DNA of 58,744 bases, taken from NCBI GenBank assembly GCA_027489295.1, contig JAIYAA010000281.1, forward strand, positions 1 through 58,744, in the 5' to 3' direction. The stretch comes from Sphingomonadales bacterium. Lineage in GTDB: Bacteria > Pseudomonadota > Alphaproteobacteria > Sphingomonadales > Sphingomonadaceae. This document shows, piece by piece, positions 24,789 through 33,177 of the stretch. Below the pieces are notes generated by a model. The model was given only the letters and a program-made list of their open reading frames with translations, had not been told where the DNA came from and searched no databases. Every line of letters starts with the position of its first letter. The first letter of the stretch is position 1. A program made the translations under genes and the position numbers.

Positions 24789-24980
24789 ATGGCTTACACC
24801 CGATACAAGGGCGATCCCTACTGGAAACGGGCCAAGGTGGGCGGGACCAGTGCAGACGGCACCCCCTACGCCAAAGGCGACCGCGTGTTCTTCTATCCAC
24901 GATCCGGCGCGACCTATGCAGGCGACGCCGCGTCCCGCGCATCAGCCGAGTTCGACGAGCTGGCAAGCCTCGAAGGCTGA
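24789..24980 (+). CDS. Small conserved-looking plasmid protein
   Basis: A 63-residue protein from ATG 24789 behind GAAGGAGAAAGG: MAYTRYKGDPYWKRAKVGG followed by GDRVFFYPRSGATYAGDAA. It looks like a compact beta-fold with a basic N terminus, possibly nucleic-acid binding. No family is recognised. It is the first gene after leader copy 2 and precedes the large ParB-domain protein by 43 bases. Confidence 0.6.
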   Translation: MAYTRYKGDPYWKRAKVGGTSADGTPYAKGDRVFFYPRSGATYAGDAASRASAEFDELASLEG

Positions 24981-25023
24981 CCCTTTCCCCCCAATCGACA
25001 CCACAGATCACAGGAGTTTCATC

Positions 25024-26877
25024 ATGGGTATCACCACCATCAAGCTGTCGCAGCTTCGCCTTTCCCCGCTCAATCAGCGGCGCGTGAAGCCTTCCGCCGT
25101 GGAAGCGATGGCCGACGACATTGCCGCGCACGGCCTGTTGCAGAACCTTGTCGCCTACGAGGACGAGGGCCTGTTCTATGTGTTCGCCGGAGGGCGGCGC
25201 TATCGGGGCCTCAAGGAACTGGCGAAGCGCAAGCGGATCAAGAACAGCGACACCTTCCCCGTCGAGGTCCGCACCAAGGAAGAGGCCATCGAACTGTCGC
25301 TCGCGGAGAACTTCCAGCGCGAGGACATGCACCCCGCCGACAGCATCCGCGCCTTTGCGGCACTGCGCGACACTGGCATGGACGCCGAGGAAATCGCAGC
25401 CCGGTTCGGTCAGGCAGTCAGCTTCGTCTACAAGATGCTTCGCCTTTCCGCGCTCGCACCCACGCTGATCGACCTGATCGCCAAGGACCAGTTGTCGCTT
25501 GAGGCGGCGCGCGCGCTCACCCTCACCGAGGATCACGACCAGCAGATCAAGGTCTGCAAGGCGGCGAATGGTCACGCCCACACCATCCGGCGGATGCTCA
25601 CCACGGAGAAGGTGGACACCACCAGCGGTGCGTTTCTTTTCGTCGGACGCGATGCCTATGAGGCGAAGGGCGGGACGATCACGGTGGACCTGTTCAGCCA
25701 AGGAGCGGAGGGCTTTGCCGACCAGCCCGAGCTTGTGCAGGAACTGGCCGAAGAAAAGCTGGACGGCATTGCGGATGAATATCGAGCGATCGGTTGGCAC
25801 GAGGTCCGCGCCACGCTGGAACGGCCCTATGATCTCTACATGAAGGGCAGCATCTATCCGGCCACCCGCGAGCCGACCGAGGACGAGGTGGCGCGGCTTG
25901 CCGCCATCGATGCCGAAATCGAGGCGATTGCCGAGGCCGAGGGCGAAGATAGCGACGGCATCGAGCCGCTGTCCGACGAGCGCGACACCATCACCGAAGG
26001 AATGCGGGCGTTCAATGCGGAGCAGGTCGCAGTCGGGGGCGTGGCGCTATGGGTTTCGCATGACGGTTCGCTCGGCAAGAGCTTCTATCGCGCCAAGGCC
26101 GAGGCGAAGCCCAAAGCGAGCAGCGGCGAACCCCAACCCCTCTATAGCAACAGCCTGTTCGCGGACCTGACCCGCATCAAGACGCAGATCGTGCAGGAAG
26201 CCGTCGCGGCCGACCCGGCGCTGGCGCTCGACATCATGCTGGACAGCCTTGCAGGCCAGTTGCTCCACGGCGCGCACAGCTACCAAATGGCCCTTGAGGT
26301 TCAGGCCAAGACGGTCGCGACCGATGTGGCCGACGAGCTTATGGCAACGAGCGACGTTCGTCCCGTCGAGGAAGTGATGGCGACCCGCTTCGCATCGATC
26401 CCCACCGAAGGCCGGTTCGACGCAATCCGCGCCATGACCAGCGACGACAAGATGGCATTGCTGGCGGGCCTTGTCGCCATGACCGTTGACGGCACTGTGT
26501 TCGCGGGTGGCTCCCCCGGCAGTCGGCATCACCATTTCGAGCAGATCGCGCGCGCGACCGGCGTGGACATCGCAGCCCGTTGGACCGCCCCCATCGCACT
26601 GTTCGACAAGATGCGACGAGCCGCGATGATCGACCTGTTGCGCGAGGAATGCGGTGCTTCCAGCGCCGAGAATTGCGCGACCATCAAGAAGAAGGGTGAT
26701 CTTGCCGTCAATGTGTCGGGACGGCTTCCGGGAGGGTGGCTACCTGCCCCCATGAAGATTGGCGCGTTCGATCAGCCCGAGGCCGACCCGGAGGATTTCG
26801 ACACCGACATGGACGGTGACGGGATCGAGGACGACGACATGGAGCGCGGCGAATTTGCCGACGATGAAATGGCCTGA
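25024..26877 (+). CDS. Large ParB-domain protein (not the partition ParB)
   Basis: A 617-residue protein from ATG 25024, with an AGGAG ribosome site; the longer upstream frame overlaps the preceding gene and is rejected. Residues 1-110 are a ParB N-terminal domain (LRLSPLNQRRVKPSAVEAMADDI, AGGRRYRGLKEL, ENFQREDMHPAD). A helix-turn-helix follows (AEEIAARFGQAVSFVYKMLRLSAL, about 115-140). The remaining 450 residues, with an acidic tail, have no domain I recognise. Proteins of this length on conjugative elements are thought to act in DNA binding or protection during transfer. The position behind leader copy 2 fits an early-entry function. Confidence 0.8.
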   Translation: MGITTIKLSQLRLSPLNQRRVKPSAVEAMADDIAAHGLLQNLVAYEDEGLFYVFAGGRRYRGLKELAKRKRIKNSDTFPVEVRTKEEAIELSLAENFQREDMHPADSIRAFAALRDTGMDAEEIAARFGQAVSFVYKMLRLSALAPTLIDLIAKDQLSLEAARALTLTEDHDQQIKVCKAANGHAHTIRRMLTTEKVDTTSGAFLFVGRDAYEAKGGTITVDLFSQGAEGFADQPELVQELAEEKLDGIADEYRAIGWHEVRATLERPYDLYMKGSIYPATREPTEDEVARLAAIDAEIEAIAEAEGEDSDGIEPLSDERDTITEGMRAFNAEQVAVGGVALWVSHDGSLGKSFYRAKAEAKPKASSGEPQPLYSNSLFADLTRIKTQIVQEAVAADPALALDIMLDSLAGQLLHGAHSYQMALEVQAKTVATDVADELMATSDVRPVEEVMATRFASIPTEGRFDAIRAMTSDDKMALLAGLVAMTVDGTVFAGGSPGSRHHHFEQIARATGVDIAARWTAPIALFDKMRRAAMIDLLREECGASSAENCATIKKKGDLAVNVSGRLPGGWLPAPMKIGAFDQPEADPEDFDTDMDGDGIEDDDMERGEFADDEMA

Positions 26878-26885
26878 TCTGATCG

Positions 26886-26909
26886 GGGGGCCGGTGATAA
26901 TCGGCCCCC
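26886..26909 (+). terminator. Terminator of the ParB-domain gene
   Basis: An eight-pair stem (GGGGGCCG with CGGCCCCC, eight-base loop) starting nine bases after the stop, followed by a pyrimidine-rich run. Confidence 0.65.
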
Positions 26910-26941
26910 TTCCCTCTGTCTCAGCAGCGCCCTCGCCGCCA

Positions 26942-26974
26942 GCGCGACAGCCATGCCCCGCATGGCTGTCGCGC
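26942..26974. terminator. Strong 15-pair hairpin between convergent genes
   Basis: A perfect 15-base-pair stem, GCGCGACAGCCATGC and its complement, around a CCC loop. A second ten-pair hairpin (GCGCCGCCCG with CGGGCGGCGC) follows at 26998-27028. They separate the plus-strand ParB-domain gene from a minus-strand gene ending at 27050, so a bidirectional stop or a transcription-collision barrier is likely. Confidence 0.55.
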
Positions 26975-27049
26975 CCGCTGCCCTTGCAGGCCAGCGCGCG
27001 CCGCCCGCCCACAAGGGACGGGCGGCGCGATTGCGGCTAAGTTATAGCC

Positions 27050-27415
27050 TCAGTCGTAGTGTGGGCCATCCACGTGCGTGCCGCTGAAATCCACGCCGCG
27101 CCGCGTCGCCACGAGGTCGAAGCGCTTGAAGAAGGCGAGGGCTTCTCCTGGCGTAACGCGCACCTCGACGGCGCGCACCGCTGCCGGAGCAGGCTCAAAT
27201 TCAGCAGATCGAAGGAGGTATGCCACCAGCGACACGTCAGTCACAGGGGTGCCCCGGTTCTCTCCGGAAGCGATCCTGAATCCTACGACACGCTCGTCAC
27301 TTTCGGCCTTCCCCAAGGACACCAGATAATCGGCAAGCGCCACGTTGTCGGAAATGTCCGCCGCAACAGTCCCCTTGAAATCGTTATATTGGACGCCAGC
27401 GTTGAAGGTATCCAT
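27050..27415 (-). CDS. Hypothetical protein
   Basis: A 121-residue soluble protein, MDTFNAGVQYNDFKGTVAADISD onward, acidic overall, with a beta-rich middle (ERVVGFRIASGENRGTPVTDVSLVAYLL). No family is recognised. It ends near a cluster of hairpins shared with the convergent ParB-domain gene. Composition and codon use look like a real gene. Confidence 0.6.
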   Translation of the reverse strand: MDTFNAGVQYNDFKGTVAADISDNVALADYLVSLGKAESDERVVGFRIASGENRGTPVTDVSLVAYLLRSAEFEPAPAAVRAVEVRVTPGEALAFFKRFDLVATRRGVDFSGTHVDGPHYD

Positions 27416-27579
27416 TCCATTTCCCCGTTCTGCTATTTCGCGCGAGCCGATCTCGCTGCGCTCCTACCTAATGCTGCGCGCCGTCATTCGTCGCTTGAAA
27501 CAGCCACGAGCATATAAGTCCGCGTTTAGCGCTGCCGGGAGCCGCAAAAGCAAAGGGCGGAAGACCGCTCTCCCGCCCC

Positions 27580-27768
27580 CTACTGGTGACGCTGGCGCAA
27601 CTGCGCCGATGGTGCGGGGCCGGCCACACCAGCAGACCAGCCAACGATCAGTGCCCAGACGGTTTCGAAAGAAACAGAACAGAGCTTCATCACGTTAGTC
27701 ACTGGGTTCAGGTTGGTGTTCTTGACCTTGTGCGCCTTGCGAGCGCGAGATTTTGAACGTGTAATCAT
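27580..27768 (-). CDS. Possible small membrane-active peptide
   Basis: A 62-residue frame from ATG 27768 with GGAGGG eight bases upstream. The first 20 residues are strongly basic (MITRSKSRARKAHKVKN), and the segment SFETVWALIVGWSAGVAG is hydrophobic. The same frame stays open upstream through another hydrophobic stretch (LIIGVLFLALALRYASVIF, about 27840-27790), so a two-helix protein starting at a non-ATG codon is possible. Unrecognised. Confidence 0.4.
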   Translation of the reverse strand: MITRSKSRARKAHKVKNTNLNPVTNVMKLCSVSFETVWALIVGWSAGVAGPAPSAQLRQRHQ

Positions 27769-27893
27769 AGGCAATCCCTCCATGAAGATGACGCTCGCAT
27801 AGCGAAGCGCCAGGGCCAAAAAGAGGACACCGATAATCAGCCAGCCTGCGGGAATTGAACCCCCCAGCACCCCGAAGCCACGAAGGCCAGCTC

Positions 27894-28394
27894 CTAAGTA
27901 GGTTCGTGGGTTCGCATGTTCAATGTTCGCATAGGTGTGCCACGTGGCACACCCTCGTTCGCCATGATCGAGCGCGCTTCGAACCACGCGAACAGGTCCG
28001 CCACAGCGCGCCGGCGATAGGCATTGAGCCATCGACGACGCCGATGCTCGTCAGCATCGTGGATCATGTGGCACCGCTGGCAGAGCGCAGCCAGGTTGCG
28101 CGGGGCGTTGTCGGTCGGATCATGGTTGAGGTGGGCGCAGGCGATATAGACCCGCGTGATACGGACGATCGCCACGAGGTCTATCGCCCCGACCCTGATC
28201 CGCCTTCCGCGCCCGTCTCGCCATTGCCGACGATCCATGTCCCACCACCGTCCGTCGCCCAAGTGGAATACGCGCTGACCATGCGGGCGATGGCAATGCT
28301 CGCACCGCCCATTGGCGCGGCCGAAGCGAATGGCTCTCGACAGCTCGGGCCAGTCGATCGGGTAAAGCCAGCGATGTTCGGCCATGATCGGCAT
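27894..28394 (-). CDS. HNH endonuclease
   Basis: A 166-residue protein with an HNH fold. C31-x2-C34 (RCEHCHRPHG) and C98-x2-C101 style pairs (LAALCQRCHMIHD) bind structural zinc, and the catalytic segment reads CAHLNHDPTDNAPRNL. Such enzymes nick or cut DNA and occur on phages and plasmids. A parS-like palindrome lies inside the 3' part of the gene and is translated as GVPRGTP. An alternative start is Met 4. The C-terminal 30 residues appear to be an add-on beyond the nuclease core. Confidence 0.85.
   Translation of the reverse strand: MPIMAEHRWLYPIDWPELSRAIRFGRANGRCEHCHRPHGQRVFHLGDGRWWDMDRRQWRDGRGRRIRVGAIDLVAIVRITRVYIACAHLNHDPTDNAPRNLAALCQRCHMIHDADEHRRRRWLNAYRRRAVADLFAWFEARSIMANEGVPRGTPMRTLNMRTHEPT
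27934..27953. promoter_or_regulatory. parS-like palindrome, copy 4, inside the HNH gene
   Basis: A perfect 20-base palindrome with core TGTGCCACGTGGCACA, within the last 20 codons of the minus-strand HNH gene. Confidence 0.55.
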
Positions 28395-28668
28395 GACAAT
28401 TCTATGAGTCAGCGGGAACGAGAACGAAAGCAGAAAATCACCTGATCGACCGCCCTGGTGGGCGGGCGTTGTTTGGTAGGGCTGTCCGTCAGTCTCCTCC
28501 CATCGTGAGGGACGCGGCCCGCCGCCTCAAGGATCAGCGGTCCCCCCAATTCACTGCGTAAATCGGCTCCCCCGCTGTCCGGCAAGCCGGCCGCTTCGCG
28601 GTCCTGTGACCCGGCGTTCCGCGCACCTCCCGCTGTCGTCGCCAATCACGGCAACACGGAGGTTTTCC

Positions 28669-28968
28669 ATGTCCCATCATCGCCTGTTTGCGCAGCTCGC
28701 CTTCGAGCGTGCGCTTGGGATGGCCGCGCTCAATGCGCTGGCTCAGGCCGTTGCCGAGTGCGACCAATTCCGCGCCGTAGGCCGCGAGCGCGACCCGATC
28801 CATTTCTGGGTTCTGGCCGGTGAACTGGAAGACGTGGTGCAAGATCGCATCCGCGACGTGTTGGATGGTCCTGGCCTTGCCGTCGTCGAGCGCGGCGAGC
28901 TTTTCCATCAGCCCCGCATCGTCGAGCTGGTGATCGCCGCTCGCGACGCACGCACCGCGCCGTCATGA
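28669..28968 (+). CDS. Hypothetical plasmid protein
   Basis: A 99-residue protein from ATG 28669 behind a GGAGG site. It is largely helical: HRLFAQLAFERALGMAALNALAQAVAECDQF, then HFWVLAGELEDVVQDRIRDVLDGPGLAVVERGELF. No family is recognised. The 270-base stretch upstream (28395-28668) holds no other gene that I can support. The gene ends about 40 bases before leader element copy 3. Confidence 0.55.
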   Translation: MSHHRLFAQLAFERALGMAALNALAQAVAECDQFRAVGRERDPIHFWVLAGELEDVVQDRIRDVLDGPGLAVVERGELFHQPRIVELVIAARDARTAPS

Positions 28969-29009
28969 CGGCGCGCTTGCGCGCAAGAATGCCGTGCGGA
29001 GATCCGCAC

Positions 29010-29267
29010 CGCGCCGTCCTCGCCGCCCGCGCATCGCGCGATCGGCGCGAGGGAACACCAAGGGCGCCGCCCTTTCGTTCCCGAACGACAATCGACCGCC
29101 CGTGTAATCCGCCAAGCACGGCACCCGGCGCAAAGCGCCGACCGCACTAGGGCGGCTCGCCCGCGCCAGCAGTAGATTCTCGCTCCCCCTCCCCATCCCG
29201 TCCTCGCCGGACAGGCAGGGCCGTGAGGCCGAGCGGCCTTGCGGCCCATGCAGCAGGAGGATCAGTT
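29010..29267 (+). repeat. Leader element copy 3
   Basis: A third non-coding copy, about 258 bases, in front of the DUF3768 gene. Hairpin I is at 29051-29082 (same pairs as copies 1 and 2). Hairpin II is at 29109-29155, where the inner stem is CGGCGC with GCGCCG in place of CGACGC with GCGTCG, a compensatory change. Hairpin III is GGGCCG/CGGCCC with a nested AGGCCG/CGGCCT, just before the AGGAGG ribosome site; its sequence differs from the other copies but the structure is kept. Confidence 0.75.
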
Positions 29268-29654
29268 ATGCGCAGCCCCGAACAACTCGACACCATCCGT
29301 CGCCTGAACGATGCGGCCCGGAGCAATCCCGGCACGGCTTCCATTGCCAACGTCACGCTAGGGTTTCAGTCCCTTCCCGATGCCGACCGCTTTGCGGCAC
29401 TGGCGGCGATCGTGGGATTTTCCCGGTTCGACGGAGACAATGACCCCTATGGGGAACATGATTTCGGCGCGGTCTATCGCCTCGCGACGGGAGGGTGGAC
29501 GCAGGAGCGGCCCAAAGACGAGAAGACGATTGCCGAGACAGTGTTCTGGAAAGTGGATTACTACGATAATACGCTCACCTATGGCAGCGAAGTGCCGTGG
29601 GATGAGCACCAGACCAAGCGTGTGCTGACCATCATGTTAGCCAACGAATACTGA
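29268..29654 (+). CDS. DUF3768-family protein
   Basis: A 128-residue protein from ATG 29268, behind AGGAGG. The segment FSRFDGDNDPYGEHDFGAVYRL is the hallmark of DUF3768, a small family frequent on alphaproteobacterial plasmids and of unknown function. It is the first gene after leader copy 3 and stands alone, with a hairpin 16 bases past its stop. Confidence 0.85.
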   Translation: MRSPEQLDTIRRLNDAARSNPGTASIANVTLGFQSLPDADRFAALAAIVGFSRFDGDNDPYGEHDFGAVYRLATGGWTQERPKDEKTIAETVFWKVDYYDNTLTYGSEVPWDEHQTKRVLTIMLANEY

Positions 29655-29670
29655 TAGTTGCGGCGATCAT

Positions 29671-29692
29671 CCCGCGCCCGAACGGGCGCGGG
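29671..29692 (+). terminator. Hairpin after the DUF3768 gene
   Basis: A ten-pair GC stem (CCCGCGCCCG with CGGGCGCGGG, two-base loop) 16 bases after the stop codon. No T-run follows. Confidence 0.5.
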
Positions 29693-29780
29693 ACATGGTG
29701 AACCGAGTGACTGCCGCGTCGAGTGATTTGTTGAGGAATCGCGCCGGGGAGAGTAAGGTTAAGATAGAAAGGATGACGCG

Positions 29781-30038
29781 ATGGCCCAGATCGATATTGA
29801 AGCGCTGCGCGAGCGCATCCGCCAGATGGATTTCGAACGCGGCACTCCCGAACAGATCGCGCTCTGGCGCGAGGATGTCGCGGAGTCCCGCGCCAATCTC
29901 GTGATTGAAGACATGACGCCGACCATCGATGAAGACGCGATGTTCGCGATGATGCTCGACGAGGGTGTGCCTCCCGCACTCATGCCCTCGATCATCCTTA
30001 GTCTCTATCCGCCCGGAACCCGCCAGATCGCTGCCTGA
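29781..30038 (+). CDS. VbhA-like antitoxin of a Fic toxin
   Basis: An 85-residue protein whose middle, VAESRANLVIEDMTPTIDEDAMFAMMLDEG, lines up with the VbhA antitoxin family (normally VAEARASVRIEG...). In that family an (S/T)xxxE(G/N) motif plugs the Fic active site; here the positions read N39-x3-E43-D44, so two of the three motif residues differ. It lies directly before the fic gene, with two bases between stop and the TTG start, so they are translationally coupled. It would hold the AMP-transferase inactive until displaced. Confidence 0.8.
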   Translation: MAQIDIEALRERIRQMDFERGTPEQIALWREDVAESRANLVIEDMTPTIDEDAMFAMMLDEGVPPALMPSIILSLYPPGTRQIAA

Positions 30039-30040
30039 CA

Positions 30041-31330
30041 TTGGCAAGCGATCCTTACACGTATCCCGGCACCGAGACGCTTCGAAACCGGCTCGGGCTC
30101 ACCGATGAAAAGACGCTCATCGAAGCTGAGCGGCGCCTAACGCAGGCGCGCGGCGCAGAGGCCGCGCGCCTGACTTTTCCAGCGACGACCGACGGCTATC
30201 GCGCGCTTCACAAGCATCTGTTTCAAGACCTCTATGATTGGGCGGGGCAGGACCGGACCGTCAACATCGCCAAGGGCGGCTCGAGCTTCGCAGCCGTGCC
30301 CTATGTCGCGCGTGAACTCGACAAGCGGTTTGCCGACATGGGCGCGCAAAGCGGCTTTCGCGGACTTCCTCGAGACGAGTTTTTCGACCGGCTCGGCGAC
30401 CACATCAACGAGATCAACGCCATCCATCCTTTCCGCGAAGGTAATGGGCGCACCATGCGCCACCACGCGGCGCAGCTCGCGCGCGAGGCCGGACACCCGA
30501 TCCGCATCGCCGCGATCGACAAAGACAAGTGGATGGAGGCATCCCGGCACGGCTTTCTAACGGGGGATCATCGCGGCATGGCCGCGGTTCTTTCCGCAGC
30601 GGCAGTCAAGCGCGACCTCGCGCCCGAGGCGCGCATCGGTCCCGCCGGGATTGCCATGCTTCCGAACCGCGCGCCACCCGAGGGGCAACGCTATCGCGTC
30701 ACCCTCGCTAAGGCGCGCGAAGAACTGGAACGCTACCTGCCCGCCGCCCGACAGCAGGCGGCCGAACGATTGCGCGAATTGATCGGAGAAAGCGCGCCAT
30801 CTACTGCCATCGCGAATGCACGAACCGAGCTTGCCTATGTCCGGCACGCCAAGGGTCCGATCTACCAGTCCCACCTTTTGACCTATCTCGGCGTGCGGCA
30901 GGTCGATGCCGTCGTTACCGCCCAACAAACGCCCCTTGAGCGTGTGCGTGAGATCGGGGCCGCCCTGGGCGTGCAGATCAACGGTCAGCAATCGGCGCAG
31001 CTTCAACGCGCCGTGCGGGCGCTGGAGCGGCCGATCCTCCCCCCCGGCCATTCACCCGGGCAAGAGCGGCTTGCCGAGCTTTTCATCAAGAACACGCCCG
31101 AAAAGAACCATGCCGATCCACGCCTTTCGCCCGCGCAAGCGATTGTCGATGCCGCCATGAAGACGGCGGCCGATCGGGGTGAAAGCGCCCGCATGGTCGC
31201 AACGATCAGGGAGTCGACGCGCCAGCTCGTCGCCGATCGGATCAAGGCTGGCGGTTCACTGGACGGCGAGATCGGCCGCGCGGCGCAGGTGCAGGCACCT
31301 GCACCGCGCGATAAGGACCGGAGCCGCTAA
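30041..31330 (+). CDS. Fic-family AMP-transferase toxin with C-terminal extension
   Basis: A 429-residue protein starting at a TTG two bases after the vbhA stop. The Fic core (about 1-190) has the complete catalytic motif HPFREGNGRTMR (129-140), so it should transfer AMP to target proteins, as VbhT and Bep proteins do. The remaining ~240 residues are a helical Ala/Arg/Gln-rich region. In VbhT and Bep proteins this place is taken by a BID domain, the signal for secretion by a VirB/D4 system; I cannot confirm that fold here. A VirB/D4 system is encoded on the same plasmid. Confidence 0.88.
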   Translation: MASDPYTYPGTETLRNRLGLTDEKTLIEAERRLTQARGAEAARLTFPATTDGYRALHKHLFQDLYDWAGQDRTVNIAKGGSSFAAVPYVARELDKRFADMGAQSGFRGLPRDEFFDRLGDHINEINAIHPFREGNGRTMRHHAAQLAREAGHPIRIAAIDKDKWMEASRHGFLTGDHRGMAAVLSAAAVKRDLAPEARIGPAGIAMLPNRAPPEGQRYRVTLAKAREELERYLPAARQQAAERLRELIGESAPSTAIANARTELAYVRHAKGPIYQSHLLTYLGVRQVDAVVTAQQTPLERVREIGAALGVQINGQQSAQLQRAVRALERPILPPGHSPGQERLAELFIKNTPEKNHADPRLSPAQAIVDAAMKTAADRGESARMVATIRESTRQLVADRIKAGGSLDGEIGRAAQVQAPAPRDKDRSR

Positions 31331-31335
31331 CGGCT

Positions 31336-32598
31336 TCATCGCGCAACGGGTATCTCCCCGATCCGGGTCGTCCATGCCGGGCTCTTCTGTGATCGCTTCG
31401 TATCGAACGACCGCGCACCGCACCCCTGCGCCGCCAAGATGACCGTGTTTCTCCCAAACCGGCTATTGAGACCATCCATTGCCGCCAACAGCGCGGGTGC
31501 CTTGGGATCGGCTGTCGCAAAGAGGTCCGCCTGCCCCGCCCCTTCCGCTGTCAGATCCTCCAGCAAGACGCCGCATTTGGTATAGACGCCTCCCGGTTGA
31601 AACATCGCTTCCATCATCTTCCCCGCGATCCCCACGATGATGCGCGGATCGTTGGTCGGCGGGGACAGCCGCGCCGATCGGGATGCCGAAGGCGGGTTCG
31701 GGCGATAACGCGAGCCATGTGCGAAGGCGATCAACCGGCTCGCCGCCAGTCCTTGCGCGCGTATCTTCTCGGCCGCACGCGCTGCGCGGCGCGCCATCGC
31801 TTCGCGCAGCTCGGCGAGATCGGAGACGGGCGCGCCAAATTGCCGCGTCACTGCGGTCGCCTTGAGCGGTTCGGGCGCCACCTTGAAGTCGTCGCACTCG
31901 ATCCCACCCAGCTCGCGCACGAGCCGTTCCAGCACCACCGTTCCCACATCGCGTGCGACCGCCGGAGGTAGCGCGGCCAAGTCCGCCGTCGTCTTCACAC
32001 CGAGCGGGCGGAGCCGCGCTGCCAGCGCGTGCCCGATGCCCCACACTTCTCCTACCGGCCATTGGTCGAACAGACGCCGGCGCAGCTCGACGTCGTGGAG
32101 ATCGACCACCCCTCCCCACACCTTCTCGGTCGCCTTCGCCAAGGCGTTTGCCACCTTGGATAACGTGCGGGTCGGACCCAAGCCGATCCGGGTCGGCAGG
32201 CCGACCGATCGCGCTATATCCTCGCGGACCGCGTGCGCGGCCACGACGTTGCCGAGGCCGTCCGGCAGCACCGGCAGCCGGAAAAAGCTTTCGTCGATCG
32301 AGTAGATCTCCACCATATCGGAGTGATCGGCGATGACCGCGTTGAAGCGTCGATTGAGGTCGGCATACAGTTCATAATTGCTCGATCGGAGCTGGATTCC
32401 GTGGCGTTTGATCCGATCGCGCATCTTGAAGACCGGGTCGCCCATACGGACGTGCAGCGCCTTCGCCTCTTCACTGCGCGCGATCGCGCAGCCATCGTTG
32501 TTGGACAAGACGATGACGGGCACATCGCGCAGGGCCGGATCGAACAATCGCTCCGCGCTGACGTAGAAATTGGCTATGTCGACGATTGCCCATGACAC
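31336..32598 (-). CDS. umuC: UmuC-type Y-family DNA polymerase
   Basis: A 420-residue translesion polymerase. I place the start at GTG 32598, giving VSWAIVDIANFYVSAERLF, which aligns with the UmuC N terminus; the longer frame upstream is a shadow of umuD. The active-site motif EIYSIDESFF contains the D-E pair of Y-family polymerases, followed by GLPTRIGLGPTRTLSKVANALAK. It synthesises across damaged template in the SOS response. It begins four bases after the umuD stop and is convergent with fic. Confidence 0.93.
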   Translation of the reverse strand: MSWAIVDIANFYVSAERLFDPALRDVPVIVLSNNDGCAIARSEEAKALHVRMGDPVFKMRDRIKRHGIQLRSSNYELYADLNRRFNAVIADHSDMVEIYSIDESFFRLPVLPDGLGNVVAAHAVREDIARSVGLPTRIGLGPTRTLSKVANALAKATEKVWGGVVDLHDVELRRRLFDQWPVGEVWGIGHALAARLRPLGVKTTADLAALPPAVARDVGTVVLERLVRELGGIECDDFKVAPEPLKATAVTRQFGAPVSDLAELREAMARRAARAAEKIRAQGLAASRLIAFAHGSRYRPNPPSASRSARLSPPTNDPRIIVGIAGKMMEAMFQPGGVYTKCGVLLEDLTAEGAGQADLFATADPKAPALLAAMDGLNSRFGRNTVILAAQGCGARSFDTKRSQKSPAWTTRIGEIPVAR

Positions 32599-32602
32599 GG
32601 CG

Positions 32603-33034
32603 CTAGCGTCGATAGTCGCGGACGCCGGTCCGCACGACACCCCATATCTCCACCCCTTCCACGGGTGTCGGCTCGTAGATTTGCTGCGCGTTCCGCGCTT
32701 CCAGGAGGAGGTCGCCGCGTCTCCGGCAGAGCTGACGGCACACGAAGCCGCCATCCACGATCGCAATAACGATATGCCCCTCGACGGGGCGCGTGTCGCG
32801 ATCGACCACCACGACGTCGTTGTCGTGGATGCCAGCGTCGATCATGCTCGATCCGCTGATGCGGAAGACGAAACTTGCCGCCCGATCGAGCCGCAGCAAC
32901 TCGATCAGGCTTATGGCGTCGTCCTGCCAGTCTTGGGCAGGGCTTGGAAAGCCGGCTCCTGCTGCACCAACGATCCGGAGAATGGTCCCCTGCGGCACGT
33001 CGGCAAGCGGGACCGGCTGCATCAGAGGCAGCAT
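32603..33034 (-). CDS. umuD: UmuD-like protein with substituted catalytic lysine
   Basis: A 143-residue S24-family protein. The cleavage site is A27-G28 (AAGAGFPSPAQD), and the nucleophile is S63 in GSSMID. Where E. coli UmuD has the general-base lysine (K97, FTVKKL), this protein has arginine 100 (FVCRQL, codon CGT). Self-cleavage to the active form may thus be impaired or may rely on another residue. It is the first gene of umuDC and is preceded by an SOS box. Confidence 0.88.
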   Translation of the reverse strand: MLPLMQPVPLADVPQGTILRIVGAAGAGFPSPAQDWQDDAISLIELLRLDRAASFVFRISGSSMIDAGIHDNDVVVVDRDTRPVEGHIVIAIVDGGFVCRQLCRRRGDLLLEARNAQQIYEPTPVEGVEIWGVVRTGVRDYRR

Positions 33035-33071
33035 CAGAGATTCCCTTCACCCTCCATTGTAACACTCGCGC

Positions 33072-33086
33072 GAACGAAAGGGGAAC
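33072..33086. promoter_or_regulatory. LexA (SOS) box upstream of umuDC
   Basis: GAAC-N7-GAAC (GTTC-N7-GTTC on the minus strand) is an exact match to the alphaproteobacterial LexA site, 38 bases before the umuD start. It lies between umuD and the divergent helix-hairpin-helix gene and could control both. Confidence 0.8.
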
Positions 33087-33177
33087 AGGAGAGTTGAACC
33101 ATTCGCCGCAACGCGGGGGACGGTTCCTCTTGCGACCGTCGCGACAGATGGCACGATGCGCGTTCAAGGAGATCACG

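Noticed and set aside
26942..27028. Tandem hairpins as a CRISPR-like repeat array
   Set aside because: The two stems differ in sequence and there are no regular repeats or spacers; they sit between convergent gene ends and are better read as terminators.
27840..27930. A tRNA T-arm-like string (GGTTCAATTCCC on the minus strand near 27860)
   Set aside because: No acceptor, D-arm or anticodon stem can be folded around it, and there is no CCA end.
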